From contig OZ316894.1 in NCBI GenBank assembly GCA_973895155.1, positions 6,634,001-6,698,000 of the forward strand: 64,000 bases of DNA, read 5' to 3'. Source of the stretch: Marsupella aquatica (lineage: Eukaryota; Marchantiophyta). The notes beneath the pieces were generated by a model. It searched no databases, was not told the DNA's origin, and saw only the letters and a list, made by a program, of their open reading frames with translations. Shown here piece by piece: positions 36,001-47,543 of this stretch (within the stretch, counting starts at the first letter, position 1; the number at the start of each line of letters is the position of its first letter). The position numbers and the translations under genes were made by a program.

Positions 36001-36917
36001 TTAAATACAAGAGAACCGGCTTGCTCCATACTTTTGGGTTGCCTGAAACTCCAAGGCCTGGGATACCAACCGGGGGTCAGGTTCGCTGTCAGATGTTTTT
36101 TTGCCAAACACTTTTGACCTTTCACCTTCGCCCATTTTAATTTTCATGACCTGGGACGGGCTACGCCTTTCCAATTCTGATATTCTACGCTCGAGTGTGT
36201 CAACTCTCTGAGTGAGGAGCGACAGCACCCCATGGTCCATGCTGTCTGGAGCCTCAAACTTGTTTTAAAGTTTTGATTGATATTTGTGGCATTGATCATC
36301 CCTCTCGAAAATGAAGATTCAAAGTAGTTTATAATTTACTTAGTATCGACTATAATACGCGCATACATATATTAACAGGTGTGGATGAAATCACTCCAAT
36401 TTGTTGAATTCATTTTGGGTTAATCCTATATCCTTTCTAAATTGGTCGAGGATCCCTTCTATCATAGCTTTACTTCCACCCATGAAAAAAGATGAATAAA
36501 CACAGATTTTGACAGGACCCTTTTTATAAACATGGGCTTTACCATTTCGTTCGAACTCTCTACATATACACTCCCATAGTCCCTCACCCTCAATGGCTAT
36601 TTGTAGAGCCTCCAAAATTTTTGGATAGAGGCCTATGACGATGGAGGTATAACAACTACGTCGAGATCGATAATTAATTTTTTCTCCCCATTTAGGTACT
36701 TACCTAAATGAGAATATACTTCCTGTCTAAGGATACGTTTTGTATTATTTATGGAGGACCCATAGCTAATGGGTAAAATTCTAGGGGATGTACCCATTGA
36801 CTTATATGCGTAATGAGGCAAAGATGTTGAGGTGAAGCAAAAATGTTGAGGAGAGGCAAAAAAATGCACATGAGCCAAAGAAATGTAAACAATGCAAAGA
36901 AATGCAAGTGAGGTCAT
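36001..36917 (-). pseudogene. Cluster of minus-strand open frames, unrecognised, frame-broken
   Basis: Three successive minus-strand segments look coding. At 36800-36640, about 53 codons containing SYGSSINNTKRILRQEVY and KKLIIDLDVVVIPP. At 36640-36391, in a frame shifted by one base, LYPKILEALQIAIEGEGLWE to a stop after NEFNKLE. At 36240-36001, a coiled-coil-like start LLTQRVDTLERRISELERRS. The order and one-base shift suggest one decayed gene or the products of a mobile element. No family is recognised. It is bounded by minisatellite DNA on both sides. Confidence 0.35.
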
Positions 36918-36925
36918 ACAAATAT
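36815..36925 (+). repeat. Minisatellite fragment, GATGTTGAGGTGAG family
   Basis: A short purine-rich stretch with AAAGATGTTGAGGTGAAGCA and several diverged repeats, overlapping the start of the unrecognised minus-strand frames. Confidence 0.6.
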
Positions 36926-37934
36926 CACAGTTTAGGCAATGTCATAAGATTCATCTCATGTACTCTTGATTTAATATGAAGAGAATTAGTTCGTGGACCC
37001 CCACCTGTTTTTATTCGATTAGTGGACTACTACGTTGAGCTTCAGTGATCTGCTAGAGTAGTTGAGGTCGATCAGTCCTTATCGATCTTCTCAATGTCCT
37101 TATCGATTCTCTTTGCTTCTCCTTCTTTCTGCTCGATCTATTTGTTTCTGATTAAGATGTGCTGCGCCTCTTTTCTATCCTCGATCAGTTCTCATTTTTC
37201 CTTTCTTCATTCGGCTTCTGATCTTTTTTTATTTTGTTTCTCCAACATTCCTCTTTACTTTGCACTTCAAGAGGCAAAACTCCTTTCGAGCTTTCCTCTT
37301 TTCATTACTTTCATCAAAAGCCTTCCTCCCTTTCGAAATGTTGATGTGCTTCTTTTGTTCTGACGGTTCTATTTCGGTAGTTACACAGGAATACGGTTAC
37401 TGTTTACGTTGAACACTATTTACTTTTATAAAAAAACATTTATAAATTTAAGTAAAGAGAATATGGGTGAATGTTTTTAATCTCGCCCTTTGTATTAATA
37501 GATTTGGATGAACTTTTATTTACTTTTACATTATGTTTTGATGGCATGGCGTCCATAAAATTACACGAAAAGTGACGTAAACAAGATGGAGAGGAGTTTA
37601 TTCGTTGCGCAAACATGACCATTCTTGTTTGTTGCGGTTGTTGCTGACGTGGCACGCTGTGGTGCCAAGAATTTTGGAAGGAACCTCTAGTGGGGTCCGT
37701 AAATATATCATTTGAAAGTAGTGATCAATCAATCCAATAGTGCACAATTTTATTTTTTAAAATTGATGGCTCAGGTCTAGGTTTATTCCCTCCATTCTCA
37801 ATTTTGTCAACAGACTAAAAGCTTTTTGGGGGATAACATATTACAGAAGTAGATATATATGCTAGATTAGTGCACCAATGCAATAGAACTATACCATCAC
37901 CATGGCACACTATGTCTCCCTTGGGCCATGCAAC
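36926..37934. other. Intergenic DNA without recognisable content
   Basis: AT-rich, with a pyrimidine-rich stretch on plus at 37090-37370 that yields an 89-codon low-complexity frame. No gene is called. Confidence 0.35.
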
Positions 37935-38015
37935 TATGACATACTCGCTTTCATGACATACTCGCTTGCCGCAACTATGACATACTCACTTTCATGACAT
38001 ACTCGCTTTCTTGCG
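37935..38015. repeat. Short tandem repeat, GACATACTCGCTTTCAT
   Basis: Four imperfect copies of a 17-base phrase CATGACATACTCGCTTT within 80 bases, at the outer edge of the duplicated block of member 2. Confidence 0.7.
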
Positions 38016-38880
38016 GCACCGCATATTTATCCGTGCTAACTCTCACCTTCTCTGATAGCAATGCATGGAATAGGGACTCTAAAATACTTAATATCCGTGA
38101 TAGCACTCCTTGATGATAGCATTGGAATAGGGACACTCCAATTACATATTGGCAGTTGATTGGGTCTTCTACGTCAGCCTGCCACAGTGCCACGAACTTG
38201 AAGTTCATAATTATCCCTAAGAAAACCGAGTCAGTCATTTCCACGCCAGCTTGCCACGAACATGAAATCCATATCCAATACAAAGTGCCACGAACTTGCA
38301 TGAAGTTCATAATTATCCCTTAGAAAACCGAGTCAGTCATTTCCACGGCCAGCTTGCCACGAACTTGCATGAAGTTCATAATTATCCCTTAGAAAACCGA
38401 GTCAGTCATTTCCACGGCCAGCTTGCCACGAACGTGAAATCCATATCCAATCCAAAATTCGAGTGATTGGGCTGTACATAGTGACAAAGCAAACTGGACC
38501 CCACCAGAGTGAAATCCATATCCAATCCAAAATTCGAGTGATTGGGCTGTACTTAGTGACAAAGCAAACTGGACCCCACCAGATTGGGCTGTACATAGTG
38601 ACAAAGCAAACTGGACCCCACCAGAGTGAAATCCATATCCAATCCAAAATTCGAGTGATTGGGCTGTACGTAGTGACAAAGCAAACTGGACCCCACCAGA
38701 GTGCCGCAAGCACACATGAAGCCCAGGGTATATGGTGAACCACCCTATGCCCTCGAGGGGGAATTAGTTGTTTGTTCACTCTGGGCTGTACATAGTGACA
38801 AAGCAAACTGGACCCCACCAGAGTGCCGCAAGCACAACATGAAGCGAAATGTATTTAGCACAAGGAAAACTGTCACATGC
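38016..38880 (+). repeat. Nested minisatellites upstream of secreted-repeat member 2
   Basis: Two arrays in succession. First, about 38190-38440: a 66-base unit with GAAGTTCATAATTATCCCTT and GAGTCAGTCATTTCCACG, three copies, the last two nearly identical. Second, about 38430-38700: a unit of about 77 bases with GAAATCCATATCCAATCCAA, ATTCGAGTGATTGGGCTGTA and CAAACTGGACCCCACCAGA, three to four copies, one internally deleted. Homologous DNA near members 1 (31.0 kb) and 3 (49.4 kb) has essentially single copies, so the amplification is specific to this copy. Confidence 0.8.
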
Positions 38881-39450
38881 CCCCGGTAGGAAATCAATTT
38901 ATCCTACTTACCCAGCTTGATATTAGTGTTCTTAAATCTACTTACAAAAAAGACAATCCTAGAGCATGTGTAATTTCCATTGGTAATGAGTCGGTTTTTG
39001 CCAATTCTCTTGTGTGTAAAAAGGAATTTGTAAATTTACCTACAAACACTAAAACTGCCCACGAATCTTCAACCAGAGCATCAATTTGGGCTACAAAAAT
39101 TGTCTCAAAGAATTGTAAATGGGTAGTGATGCATGAATCATTACTTAGAACAGTCTACAGTAACAACACAAGTTCCTTTGTCCCTCTTTAAAGTCCCCAA
39201 AGACATCCTCAAGAATTATTACATAACATACTGAGAAATTTAACTGGGAAATTTAATTCCCTGCAGCAACATGGGAGTTCCACTTTAAATCAGAACTAGG
39301 CCAGGAGAAGCTCATGTTTTCAAAAGTGGGAAAGTGTGCAGTTCTACCACTTTGCCCGTTCTCCTACTTTGTTGTTAAAATGATAGGAGAAACCTCAACA
39401 AAAAATGGGAGTATGTCCACATATATGGGAAGGGAGTAGATCTGCCTTGT
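38880..39450 (+). repeat. Dispersed repeat J, copy 3
   Basis: Most intact of three copies (others at 21790-22140 and, inverted, 30175-30765). It contains an open frame of about 105 codons at 38877-39191 with SVFANSLVCKKEFVNLPTNT and NCKWVVMHESLL. The related sequence at 21.9 kb retains traces of the same words in broken frames, so this was probably once coding, perhaps part of a mobile element. No family is recognised. Confidence 0.5.
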
Positions 39451-40200
39451 GTATTGAACCTGCAGCCTGCATGTGCGCTCGAAGGGGAATGAGTGTTTGT
39501 TCACTCTGGGTTGTACATAGTGACAAAGCAAACTGGACCCCACCAGAGTGCCGCAAGCACACATGAAGCGCAAGCAAGCGCAGGGTATTTAATGAACCAG
39601 CCTCTGCGCTGAGGGGGAGTAGTTGTTTGTTCACTAGCTATTTGTTTGGACTCTGCGCTCAAGGGGCCATTACTTGTTTGTTCACTACTTAGCTGTTGCA
39701 TAAGTTTGGACTGTGCGCTCAAGCATTAGTTGTTTCACTACCTCGTTGTTGCGTAAGTTTGGATCGAGTTTTCAGCCATCTTTGGAGATCGCGCGTGGAG
39801 AGCTACAGACGGGACTACCTTGCTTGACGTGTTCCTGGGAATCGTGAGGCTGGAGGGTGACCAATTTTCAGTTTCATTGCTCTTGCACGCACCAGTAAGG
39901 CTCTCCTTTGCTCTCAACAACATTTGTGACAATGCTTCGGTCATGCATGCTAATTGAGATCATTCGTCGGATGCAACCAGTTTGAATTAGGATGAAAAGA
40001 GAATTTAGTTTAGGAAGACTTTTCTGGGGTGGATATTGTAGAGCTTGTGTATGGATCCCAATCTTGCGATTTTCTTTTCAGGCCAGCTACCTTGTGTATG
40101 GATCTAAATCTTGCGATTTTCTTTTCAGGCCAGCTACCTTGTGTATGCATCTAAATCTTGCGATTTTCTGTTCAGGCCAGCTAGAAGACAAACAAAGAAG
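39451..40200 (+). promoter_or_regulatory. Upstream region of member 2 with leader intron and triplicated acceptor
   Basis: 39600-39770 holds three degenerate copies of a 60-base phrase with TTGTTTGTTCACTA, GTTTGGACT and GCGCTCAAGGG. 39770-39960 is the conserved upstream block, with donor CACCA|GTAAGG at 39895-39896. A 47-base unit containing TTGCGATTTTCTTTTCAGGC is repeated, so three candidate acceptors lie in line with AGs at 40080-40081, 40127-40128 and 40174-40175, followed by the ATG at 40201. Members 1 and 3 have a single acceptor here. Confidence 0.6.
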
Positions 40201-40923
40201 ATGACGGCTTTTCATCTCAAGCGCTTGAGTTTTCTTGGCCTCCTCAGTATCATTTTGTGGGCAGCATGTTTCCAGCCCGCTGCTGTGGCCTCAAGAAGTG
40301 AGTTTCACTGCAATGTTCATGCATTCCTTTCATTTACTATCTCTACCTACTGGACGACATATTGGTCGTTGCTCGATTTCCTACTTGTATTGGTAAAACA
40401 AAATGCGTGGGAAGATTCTGCCTGTTTGTAGCTAGACTGACATTTATTCATTTTCTTTTTGCTAACTTCTTACTTCCACACAGATGGCTTCCAAAGCTTT
40501 ATGGGCCAGGAGGACTACACACCACCTGAAACGCATCCTCCTGCTCCAGACTCCGCCCCGGACCAGGAGGACTACACGCCACCTGAAACTCATCCTCCTG
40601 CTCCAGACTCTGCCCCGGACCAGGAGGACTACACTCCACCTGAAACGCATCCTCCTGCTCCAGACTCCGCCCCGGACCAGGAGGACTACACACCACCCGA
40701 AACGCACCCTCCTGCTCCAGACTCTGCTCCGGACCAGGAGGACTACACACCACCCGAAACGCACCCTCCTGCTCCAGACTCTGCCCCGGACCAGGAGGAC
40801 TACACACCACCCGAAACGCATCCTCCTGCTCCAGACTCTGCCCCGGAATTTGCCAAAACTTGGACTGAGATCGTAACCTCTAGTTCAAGCTTTCCCTTTG
40901 TCCAGAAGCCCCTAGCAAATTAA
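40201..40923 (+). CDS. Secreted proline-rich protein with six 19-residue repeats (member 2)
   Basis: Two exons, 40201-40297 and 40484-40923, joined at AGAA|GTGAGT and CACACAG|ATGG (phase 1), give 178 residues. Residues 1-32 form a signal peptide: basic HLKRL, a hydrophobic core, then AVAS as likely cleavage site. Residues 40-153 are six tandem copies of DQEDYTPPETHPPAPDSAP (the first begins G), nearly identical in DNA. The tail is EFAKTWTEIVTSSSSFPFVQ, then KPLAN and stop. The protein has no other domain, no transmembrane segment and no cysteine after the signal. Acidic, Pro-rich repeats suggest an extracellular or wall protein, or a precursor cut into repeated peptides; both are inferences. 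Compared with member 3 it stops just where the RVPPSGMPAPGDH motif would begin. No family is recognised. Confidence 0.62.
40520..40848 (+). repeat. 57-base tandem repeat in member 2
   Basis: About six copies of a 57-base unit (GACCAGGAGGACTACACNCC ... CCTCCTGCTCCAGACTCNGC). Unit-to-unit changes are mostly at third codon positions and keep the frame, for example ACG/ACT and CCG/CCA. Confidence 0.9.
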
Positions 40924-42159
40924 CACCCAAGCCTATCACATCGATCCATTCGTTGAGGGTGCATGAAGGGGGACAGTGGAGTCAGAAAGGCTAGGACGCT
41001 TGACATGGTTGGCTTCATATATTCCACGCAGGCCACGAGAATGGAACTTCATGGTGTTGGATCTAGCAGGATTGTTAGAAGTGTTCACATCGAGCTAGTC
41101 TTAGTTTATAATTCCTAGGTCCCCTTGTGTTACTTGAATTTGGCAAACTACAATAAGACTTTGACTGAAACAAAGAAATTAAAAAGCTGTATTCATTGCT
41201 CGAAATGATTTTGTGGTATGCTTTAGTAGTTTATGTAGGTGTGCATGCCCGACGGTTTTGTGATTTATGTGAAGATATACCACGTTAGTTTAGTGCACTT
41301 AATTTGTCGCAGTACATCTCGGCAATGTGGTTCTGCTTTCCACACTTCTCGGTGGATACTTCAACGAACATCCGTCCATGATGTGCATGTGATTAACTAT
41401 GGTGGTCAAAGCTTCTATTTGAAGATCTAGGAGAGTTGACACTCCACCTTGAGTGCTCACCGTAAACAATTTACTGATATATTGTCAAGAAAGTGTACGT
41501 GCATATATTCTTTTTCCACTCTCAGTGATGAGTGTGCAATCTCATAGTGATTGTGCAGCTTCAAAGACTTGTAGGTTATGGGCCTATATCAGTTTTGCTG
41601 GGCTGTACGTTGTGTCAAGTATATATCTAGTTTTGATTGCATCCTACGCTTCTGTCCGCTGTCCAATTTTCGTCGAATGTTTTGCTTCAAAATGTGACCA
41701 TGCGGACACATTTTTCCTCAAAACAGTCATCTGATGGAAGGCTAAACTCGAGGGTGGCCACAACTACAAAATGAAGCTGCAAACATCTATACTATGTACG
41801 TGGCCTCGTGATAGATATTGATATTTGCAGCTAGAGCGTCTTCGTTCGGTCAAAGTCACGCAGCTACTGCTCGTACTATCATCATCGTAACTAGTTGTCT
41901 TCTTCATACACATTCAAGAGACCTTGCTTGGAGCAGGTGTCCACGTACGTCCAGCGCAGCTTTGTACATTGCCTGGGAGAAATTGAGCAAGTCCTAATCT
42001 TCTGAATGTCTCATTACCATTATGCTGTGTATATATATAGTAGCTGCGTATACAGCATTTCATCGTCTTACTTATACTGTCGTTGAAAACGTCGTCCAAG
42101 ATAAGATTTAATTATGCACATGTTATCATCGCTTGATCCGTGAATTGTGCTCCTAGCTG
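40924..42159 (+). repeat. 3' flank of member 2 and adjoining unassigned DNA
   Basis: 40924-41455 is the inverted homologue of 27536-28270 and 46990-47543. 41455-41500 continues with the same copia-derived tail (an ACTTTCTTGAC-type phrase, inverted) that borders member 1 at 27510. From about 41510 to 42159 nothing is recognised. Confidence 0.6.
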
Positions 42160-43595
42160 TTGAAAATGTCACCAGTCAAAACAAGGTTTAGCTTAATATT
42201 CTTTTATCTCCTGGCGTGATATATACTTCTATACGTCGAACATTGCGCTGTAAATAAGAGAGATCCAGCAGCTTCGACCTGATCTTGATGTCGACCTTCC
42301 TTCGTTAGAGTCTCTTATGCTAGCTGGGGTTTTCCGCCGGGGTTTTCTGGCTTGCATGCGGGCTTGCATGTAAATACTTTACTCAAACTTACAATGAATG
42401 CCAAAAAAAGAACACCCTCCTTGATCACTACTGTATATGTATATACGCGCGAAACACAGGGTCCACCTCCCAATCTCCTTAATGATTTACATTATTGATC
42501 ACGCTGTCAAGCAAAGCCTTAATTGTCTTTTGTTTAATGTTAACTAATGACCTCTGTATTGCCAAGTTGCTGACCCTTAGTACCTACCTACAATCTGTGA
42601 GATGGGAAGATATATATATATATACGCATTAATCTGAAGAAGTTCTTCATGAGAACTATCTTCAAAAGGAGAAACTCTTCTTCCCACGAGAGATTTTTAC
42701 AGGTTGGTCGATCCCTATGTTTGCAATCTCGGGATTCTAGTTCTGGCACTGGCCCATGCTTCTTACGTTCACTGACCCTGCAGTCCTGAGCTTGTCACGT
42801 GACTTCATTCCCAACCTAAGAGTATTATTTTATATATGATATGATTTTAATCTAGCCGGGTCACTTCTACAAATGTTGATATCATATGCAAACCGCCCCT
42901 TTTATTCATTTTAGGGAAGCACCTAGAAGTAGAAGAGGAAGTAAGGGGTTGACAATTCAAAATGTGCCACTTGTCATCACATAATTCATTATTTGCCACA
43001 TGTCAATAAATTATTGGTAGGTTTTTTGAGATTCCTATTCCTTTAGAGATAGTGGTTAAATAAGGGCCTTCGGACAAAGATATACAACAATTTCATGATA
43101 TGAACCCCAAGAGATTTTAATCATTGAAATGGTATGTGTTTCGAACCAATTCTTACAACCTATGCTCCAAACTGGCTAAATTAGTAACCCCTCCCCAAAT
43201 CAATATAATTATAATCTGGACACGTACCATTTCATGTAAGAAGGTAAGGCAGCCTCGGGTCGGGCCTCATCTATTGGCTCACATGTGGTGAAGCCCTGTT
43301 GGCCCCAATTTACTCTGCAAAAATGCCCTGAACCACCGAGGGACGCCTTCTTCCCCTCATTGCACTCCCCTCATTGCACAGTGAGGAAGTAAATTGTTCA
43401 AGGTTGACTGTTCACTAGCTAGGCTCAATGACCTAGTCCTCACAGGCTTAGCAACCCGCTCTAGGGTAGTTGACCCTTCTTCATTAATATATAATTTCTG
43501 CCATCAGTGCGATGCGAACGCCCCTACTATATAACCCACCCCCTTCAAACGAAGTGGAATCTCAAAACAAAGTACCAATCATGGATAGACACATG
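42160..43595 (+). repeat. Left arm of a large imperfect inverted repeat
   Basis: Pairs with 45836-46890. Landmarks in common, inverted: CAGTCAAAACAAGG, TACGTCGAACATTGCGCTG, CCTCCCAATCTCCTTAAT, GAGAAACTCTTCTTCCCACG, TTTTTACAGGTTGGTCGAT, CTTGTCACGTGACTTCATTC, GGTACTAATCATGGATAGACAC-type inner end. The left arm is longer because of insertions near 42250-42420 and 42900-43100. No gene lies in it. Confidence 0.8.
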
Positions 43596-44424
43596 GCCAT
43601 ACAATGTCGATCATATTTCAGATCTGATTGAGCTTCAGTACGTTAGTTTCTTCAATTTCATTATTTACATGCAGCTATAAGCTAACCTTCTATCTTTATT
43701 AGTATGTGAGAGTGTGGGTCTCTGAAGAAATCCATTTATACCCTGATGGACATGTTGCAGGCTTAGGATACCTAGGATATTGTTGTAGCTAGCCAACTTA
43801 AATAACTACAGTTCAGAATGTACCCTCAGAAAGTAAGATTACATAATTATACCCTAGCCCTAGATTAGCTGCAGATTTACTCTTTTGAAAAGTACCAGCT
43901 ATAGCTAGAACTAATCAGAAATACACATATAACAAACTGCTTTTCTTGGTGTTGGCGTGGATTGACTGGCCTGGAAGCAGGCAGGTTCCAGGCCGCTATT
44001 ATTTTCCTGGGTGGGCGAAGTAAAATCCTAGAGGTTCGATCATCGTGGACAAGCTAGGGGTCAATGATGAGCTAGTACGTACTGGCGGGACTGACTGCTG
44101 GGCACAATCAGGAAGAAAGAAAAATTAGACTTAGTCTTAAGAAATAGGAAGGCGAATCTGAATTTGACTTAATTTGTTAGATGGATTTCAAGGTTCCACT
44201 TTCTACACGGACCTGCTATACATATATATATATAAGCTCTACCGATGTAGCTAAGTTAAGAACCTCAGCCTTTGTGTGGAAGGCTTGCAGCAAATAAGTA
44301 TTCCGCTGTTGAAACCGTGTTTAATAGATCTCTGCAGCTCTGAGAAATTCAGTCAGCTGTAAAGTTCATGAGAGCCAAAACGGGTGGTTCCATGCACATA
44401 TAGCAAAGAGTCTTTACTGAATGA
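43596..44424 (+). repeat. Dispersed repeat C, reference copy
   Basis: Includes the sequences found inverted at 34310-34545 (outer part) and 23662-24130 (inner part), ending with the GTTCATGAGAGCCAAAACGG border at 44364 that joins directly to repeat B. A (TA)n run lies near 44222. No coding potential. Confidence 0.7.
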
Positions 44425-45620
44425 ACTTACAGTTACAATGGCCCTTGCGAATATGGCTCTAGCTGCCATGAGACGTAAATCCAGCTCTTTTGCGAAACAT
44501 CCAGAGATACGGTCCTCCAAGGGAGTATATATAGAAGGGAATTTAGCTTTTTCGTTGACAGTTTGGGGAACCACTCGCTTCCTCATTCATCCATTGTTTT
44601 TCTTCTTTAAGTCAGTGTCAATTTTTGTGATATCATCCATGACGGTCCCGCTTGCCTTGAACTCTGCAGCTGACTTTATGTGCGCTCAGTTATATGCCCA
44701 ACACCAGACACATACATATCAGAAAAGTTGGAAAGAGAAATAGGTTGGGCCAATTAGTAGGTGTGCTCATTCTAAAAGAAACTTTCCGAACAGCCAACCT
44801 ATGGAAAGCTCAAGGACCGACCAACTCCCTCAACCCTATCTTTCCGGCCGGCTTATTTTAACAGAGATAACCGCTAGGTATGGACAGTTGTCAATCGGCC
44901 ACGTTTTGTCTGCTTCTCTAAATCTGATCATCTGAATCAAGTAGATCTTCACCGTCCAATTTGGACCATTGATAGACACACAAGTGTATTTAGTGAGGAC
45001 GTGTGTTTGCTGATTATGCTTTCCAGCTGTACAGTGAGTGCCGCGGGTACGCGCCTCCTCCTTTGTTTGAATTATTTTCTCACCATCGGGCTCACCATGT
45101 ACACCACCCTGTATTCTGAACGGGTTTGTAGCGCATATATATGCTCAACTCTGAATCTATTCGTGTGTAAACGCCAGCTATCTCTTTGTTCACATCTCGT
45201 GCTCATTTGTGCTTTAGCTCGCATAGTTGACAACAGTCCATGAAGAGCCCTCCTAACTCTCAGATGTCATGCCTGCTTTCAGAGCAGAGAAGTTCTTACC
45301 AAGAGTCTATCAGCACAGCCGCAAATCGTGATGAAATTAAAATACTCATTATTCTTCCATTGACTGACAAAACTTGCTGTACAGTGACTTCTGAACTACA
45401 GCAACAGCCCTACTTCGCCAGCCGGGCCGCTACTGCTCTAGTTAAGCTGGCCCTAGCTCCTGCCTTTGCTACCTGGCCCTCTTCCCAATCACAAGCCTTG
45501 CTTCCTCCACGACCCTAGCTATGCATGGACAGTCAGCGCCCGCCCTTAGTACCTTGTCACTCGATCATTGGGGCTTATATGTAAAAACATTCAGGCCACT
45601 TTTCCAGGAATACTGGATCT
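44425..45620 (+). repeat. Dispersed repeat B, copy 3
   Basis: Third copy of the B unit (see 24430), with an extra segment of about 320 bases (about 44890-45225) not present in the others; it starts after CGCTAGGTATGGACAGT and ends before the shared CAGTCCATGAAGAG continuation. It lies between the arms of the large inverted repeat. Confidence 0.7.
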
Positions 45621-45835
45621 GGGATCATTAGTGTGATTGATCTCGGACGTTAGCAGTGAAAACCTTAGATGTGAATACTCTACGTATCATGTGAGAACAA
45701 AGTCAGGGATATTTTGTTCACTTAGAGAAGGTCTTATATAGGAGTACAGAGGAATTCAGTGAGAGGCGGGTAAGAGGGTAACCATTCAAAATTAATGCCA
45801 CGTGCATGTTATCACACGATCCATCATACAGTCAC
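45621..45835. other. Spacer inside the palindrome
   Basis: Contains a diverged direct copy (about 45700-45830) of 42905-42995, with CAATTCAAAATGTGCCAC matching CATTCAAAATTAATGCCAC. Otherwise nothing is recognised. Confidence 0.4.
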
Positions 45836-46890
45836 TATGTGTCTATCCATGATTGGTACTGTCTTTCTTTTGACATTCCATTTCGTTTGGAAGGGGTGGT
45901 TTAGCAGGGGCGTTCGTACAGCATGGATGGTAGAAAACATAGATTAAGAACGTCAACTACCCGAGATAGGTTGATAAGGCTGGGAGGACTAGGTCATTGA
46001 ACTTAGTGAACAGTCAACCTTAATTGGACAATTTACTTCCTCATTTTGCAATGAGGGCCGGGAAAGAAGGCGCCCCTCCTGGTTCAGGGCATTTTTGCAG
46101 AGTAAATTGGGGTCAACAGCGCTTCACCACATGTCAACCAATCGATGAGGACCGACCCGATGTTGCCTTCTCCTTACACGAAATGGTGTCAAGAGGATTA
46201 TTATATTGATTTGGGGAGGGGTTAGTAATTTAGCCAATTTGGGGAAAGGTCAGTAAAAAATGGTTCCAAACACATATGATTTCAATGATTAAAATCATAT
46301 ATGTAGTAATACTCCTGGATTGGGAATGAAGTCACGTGACAAGTTCTGGACTGGTCATGCAGTGAACGTAAGAAACATGGGTCAGTGCTAGAACTAAAAA
46401 TCCCGAAATTGCAAACATAGGAATCGACCAACCTGTAAAAATCTCTCGTGGGAAGAAGAGTTTCTCCTTCTGAAGATAGTACTCATGCCGGGTTCTCATG
46501 AAGAATTCTTCAGCTTAATGCTAGCTTACAGTTATCTTCCCATCAATCTCACAGATTGTAGGTACTAAGTTTCAGCAACTTCGCAATACATAGGCCATTA
46601 ATTAACATTAAAACAAAAGACAAGCTAGGCTTTGCTTGACAGCGTGGTCAATAACGTCAATAATTAAGGAGATTGGGAGGTGGACCCCTGTGTTTTGTAT
46701 ATACATATACAGTAGTGATCGAACGAGATGTTCTGTTTTGGCTTACAATGAATGATTTTTTGGCTTACAATGAAGCTGCTTCATCTCTCTTATTTGCAGC
46801 GCAATGTTCGACGTATACCGCGCTAGAAGTATATAACAAGCCTTGTTTTGACTGGGGACATATTCAACGGGTTGAAGTCACTGGTAAGCA
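45836..46890 (-). repeat. Right arm of the large imperfect inverted repeat
   Basis: Inverted homologue of 42160-43595; see that entry for landmarks. The arms run without rearrangement apart from insertions and deletions. Confidence 0.8.
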
Positions 46891-47543
46891 CCTCTTGTAT
46901 AATAAGCAAAGCCCGAAGCAAAGGTTACATCATTATGAACTAAAAAGTTGATTATAAGAAAAATTAAAATTTCAATAAACTTGGGTAGACTGCCGAACTA
47001 CACGAGAACCATATGAAGCTGCATTATGACCAGCATAGTTAATCACATGCACATAATGGACGGCTGTTCATTGAAGTATCCACCGGGAAGTGTGTGAAGG
47101 AGTAGGACATTGCTGAGATGTACGTACAGCAACAAGTGCACTTTAACCGTGATATATGTGTTTATACATAAATCACAAAACTCTTTGGTCAGGCACCGAC
47201 ATACACTAGTCAAGCAGACCACAAAATCAATTCGAGCAAGGAATACAGCTTTTTTATTTCTTTGTTTCAGCCAAAGTCTTATTGTTTGCCAAATTCAATC
47301 AACGTACACAAGCGGAGGTAGGAATTATAAACTGAGACTCTGCTCGATGTCAACACTTCTAAGAATCCTGCTAGACATAACACCATGAACTTCCATTGTC
47401 GTGGCCTGCATGGAATATATGAAGCCAACCATGTCGAGCGTCCTAGCCTTTCTGACTCCCCTGTGCCTTCGTGCACCCTCCAGGAATGGATCGATGTGAT
47501 GGGCTAGCTTGGGAGCTAATTAGCTATGGGCTACATCTCATAG
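46891..47543 (-). repeat. 3' flank of secreted-repeat member 3
   Basis: From about 46990 it is homologous to 27536-28270 and, inverted, to 40924-41455: AATCACATGCACATAATGGA, AAGGAATACAGCTTTTTTAT, AACACCATGAACTTCCATTG. Probable 3' UTR and downstream DNA. Confidence 0.7.

Noticed and set aside
37094-37363. 89-codon plus-strand frame rich in Ser, Phe and Leu
   Set aside because: It is a product of a pyrimidine-rich stretch; it lacks any signal of selection or structure.
40499-40848. CRISPR-like evenly spaced direct repeats
   Set aside because: The 57-base units are contiguous, in frame, and differ at third positions; this is a coding tandem repeat in a eukaryotic genome, with no unique spacers.
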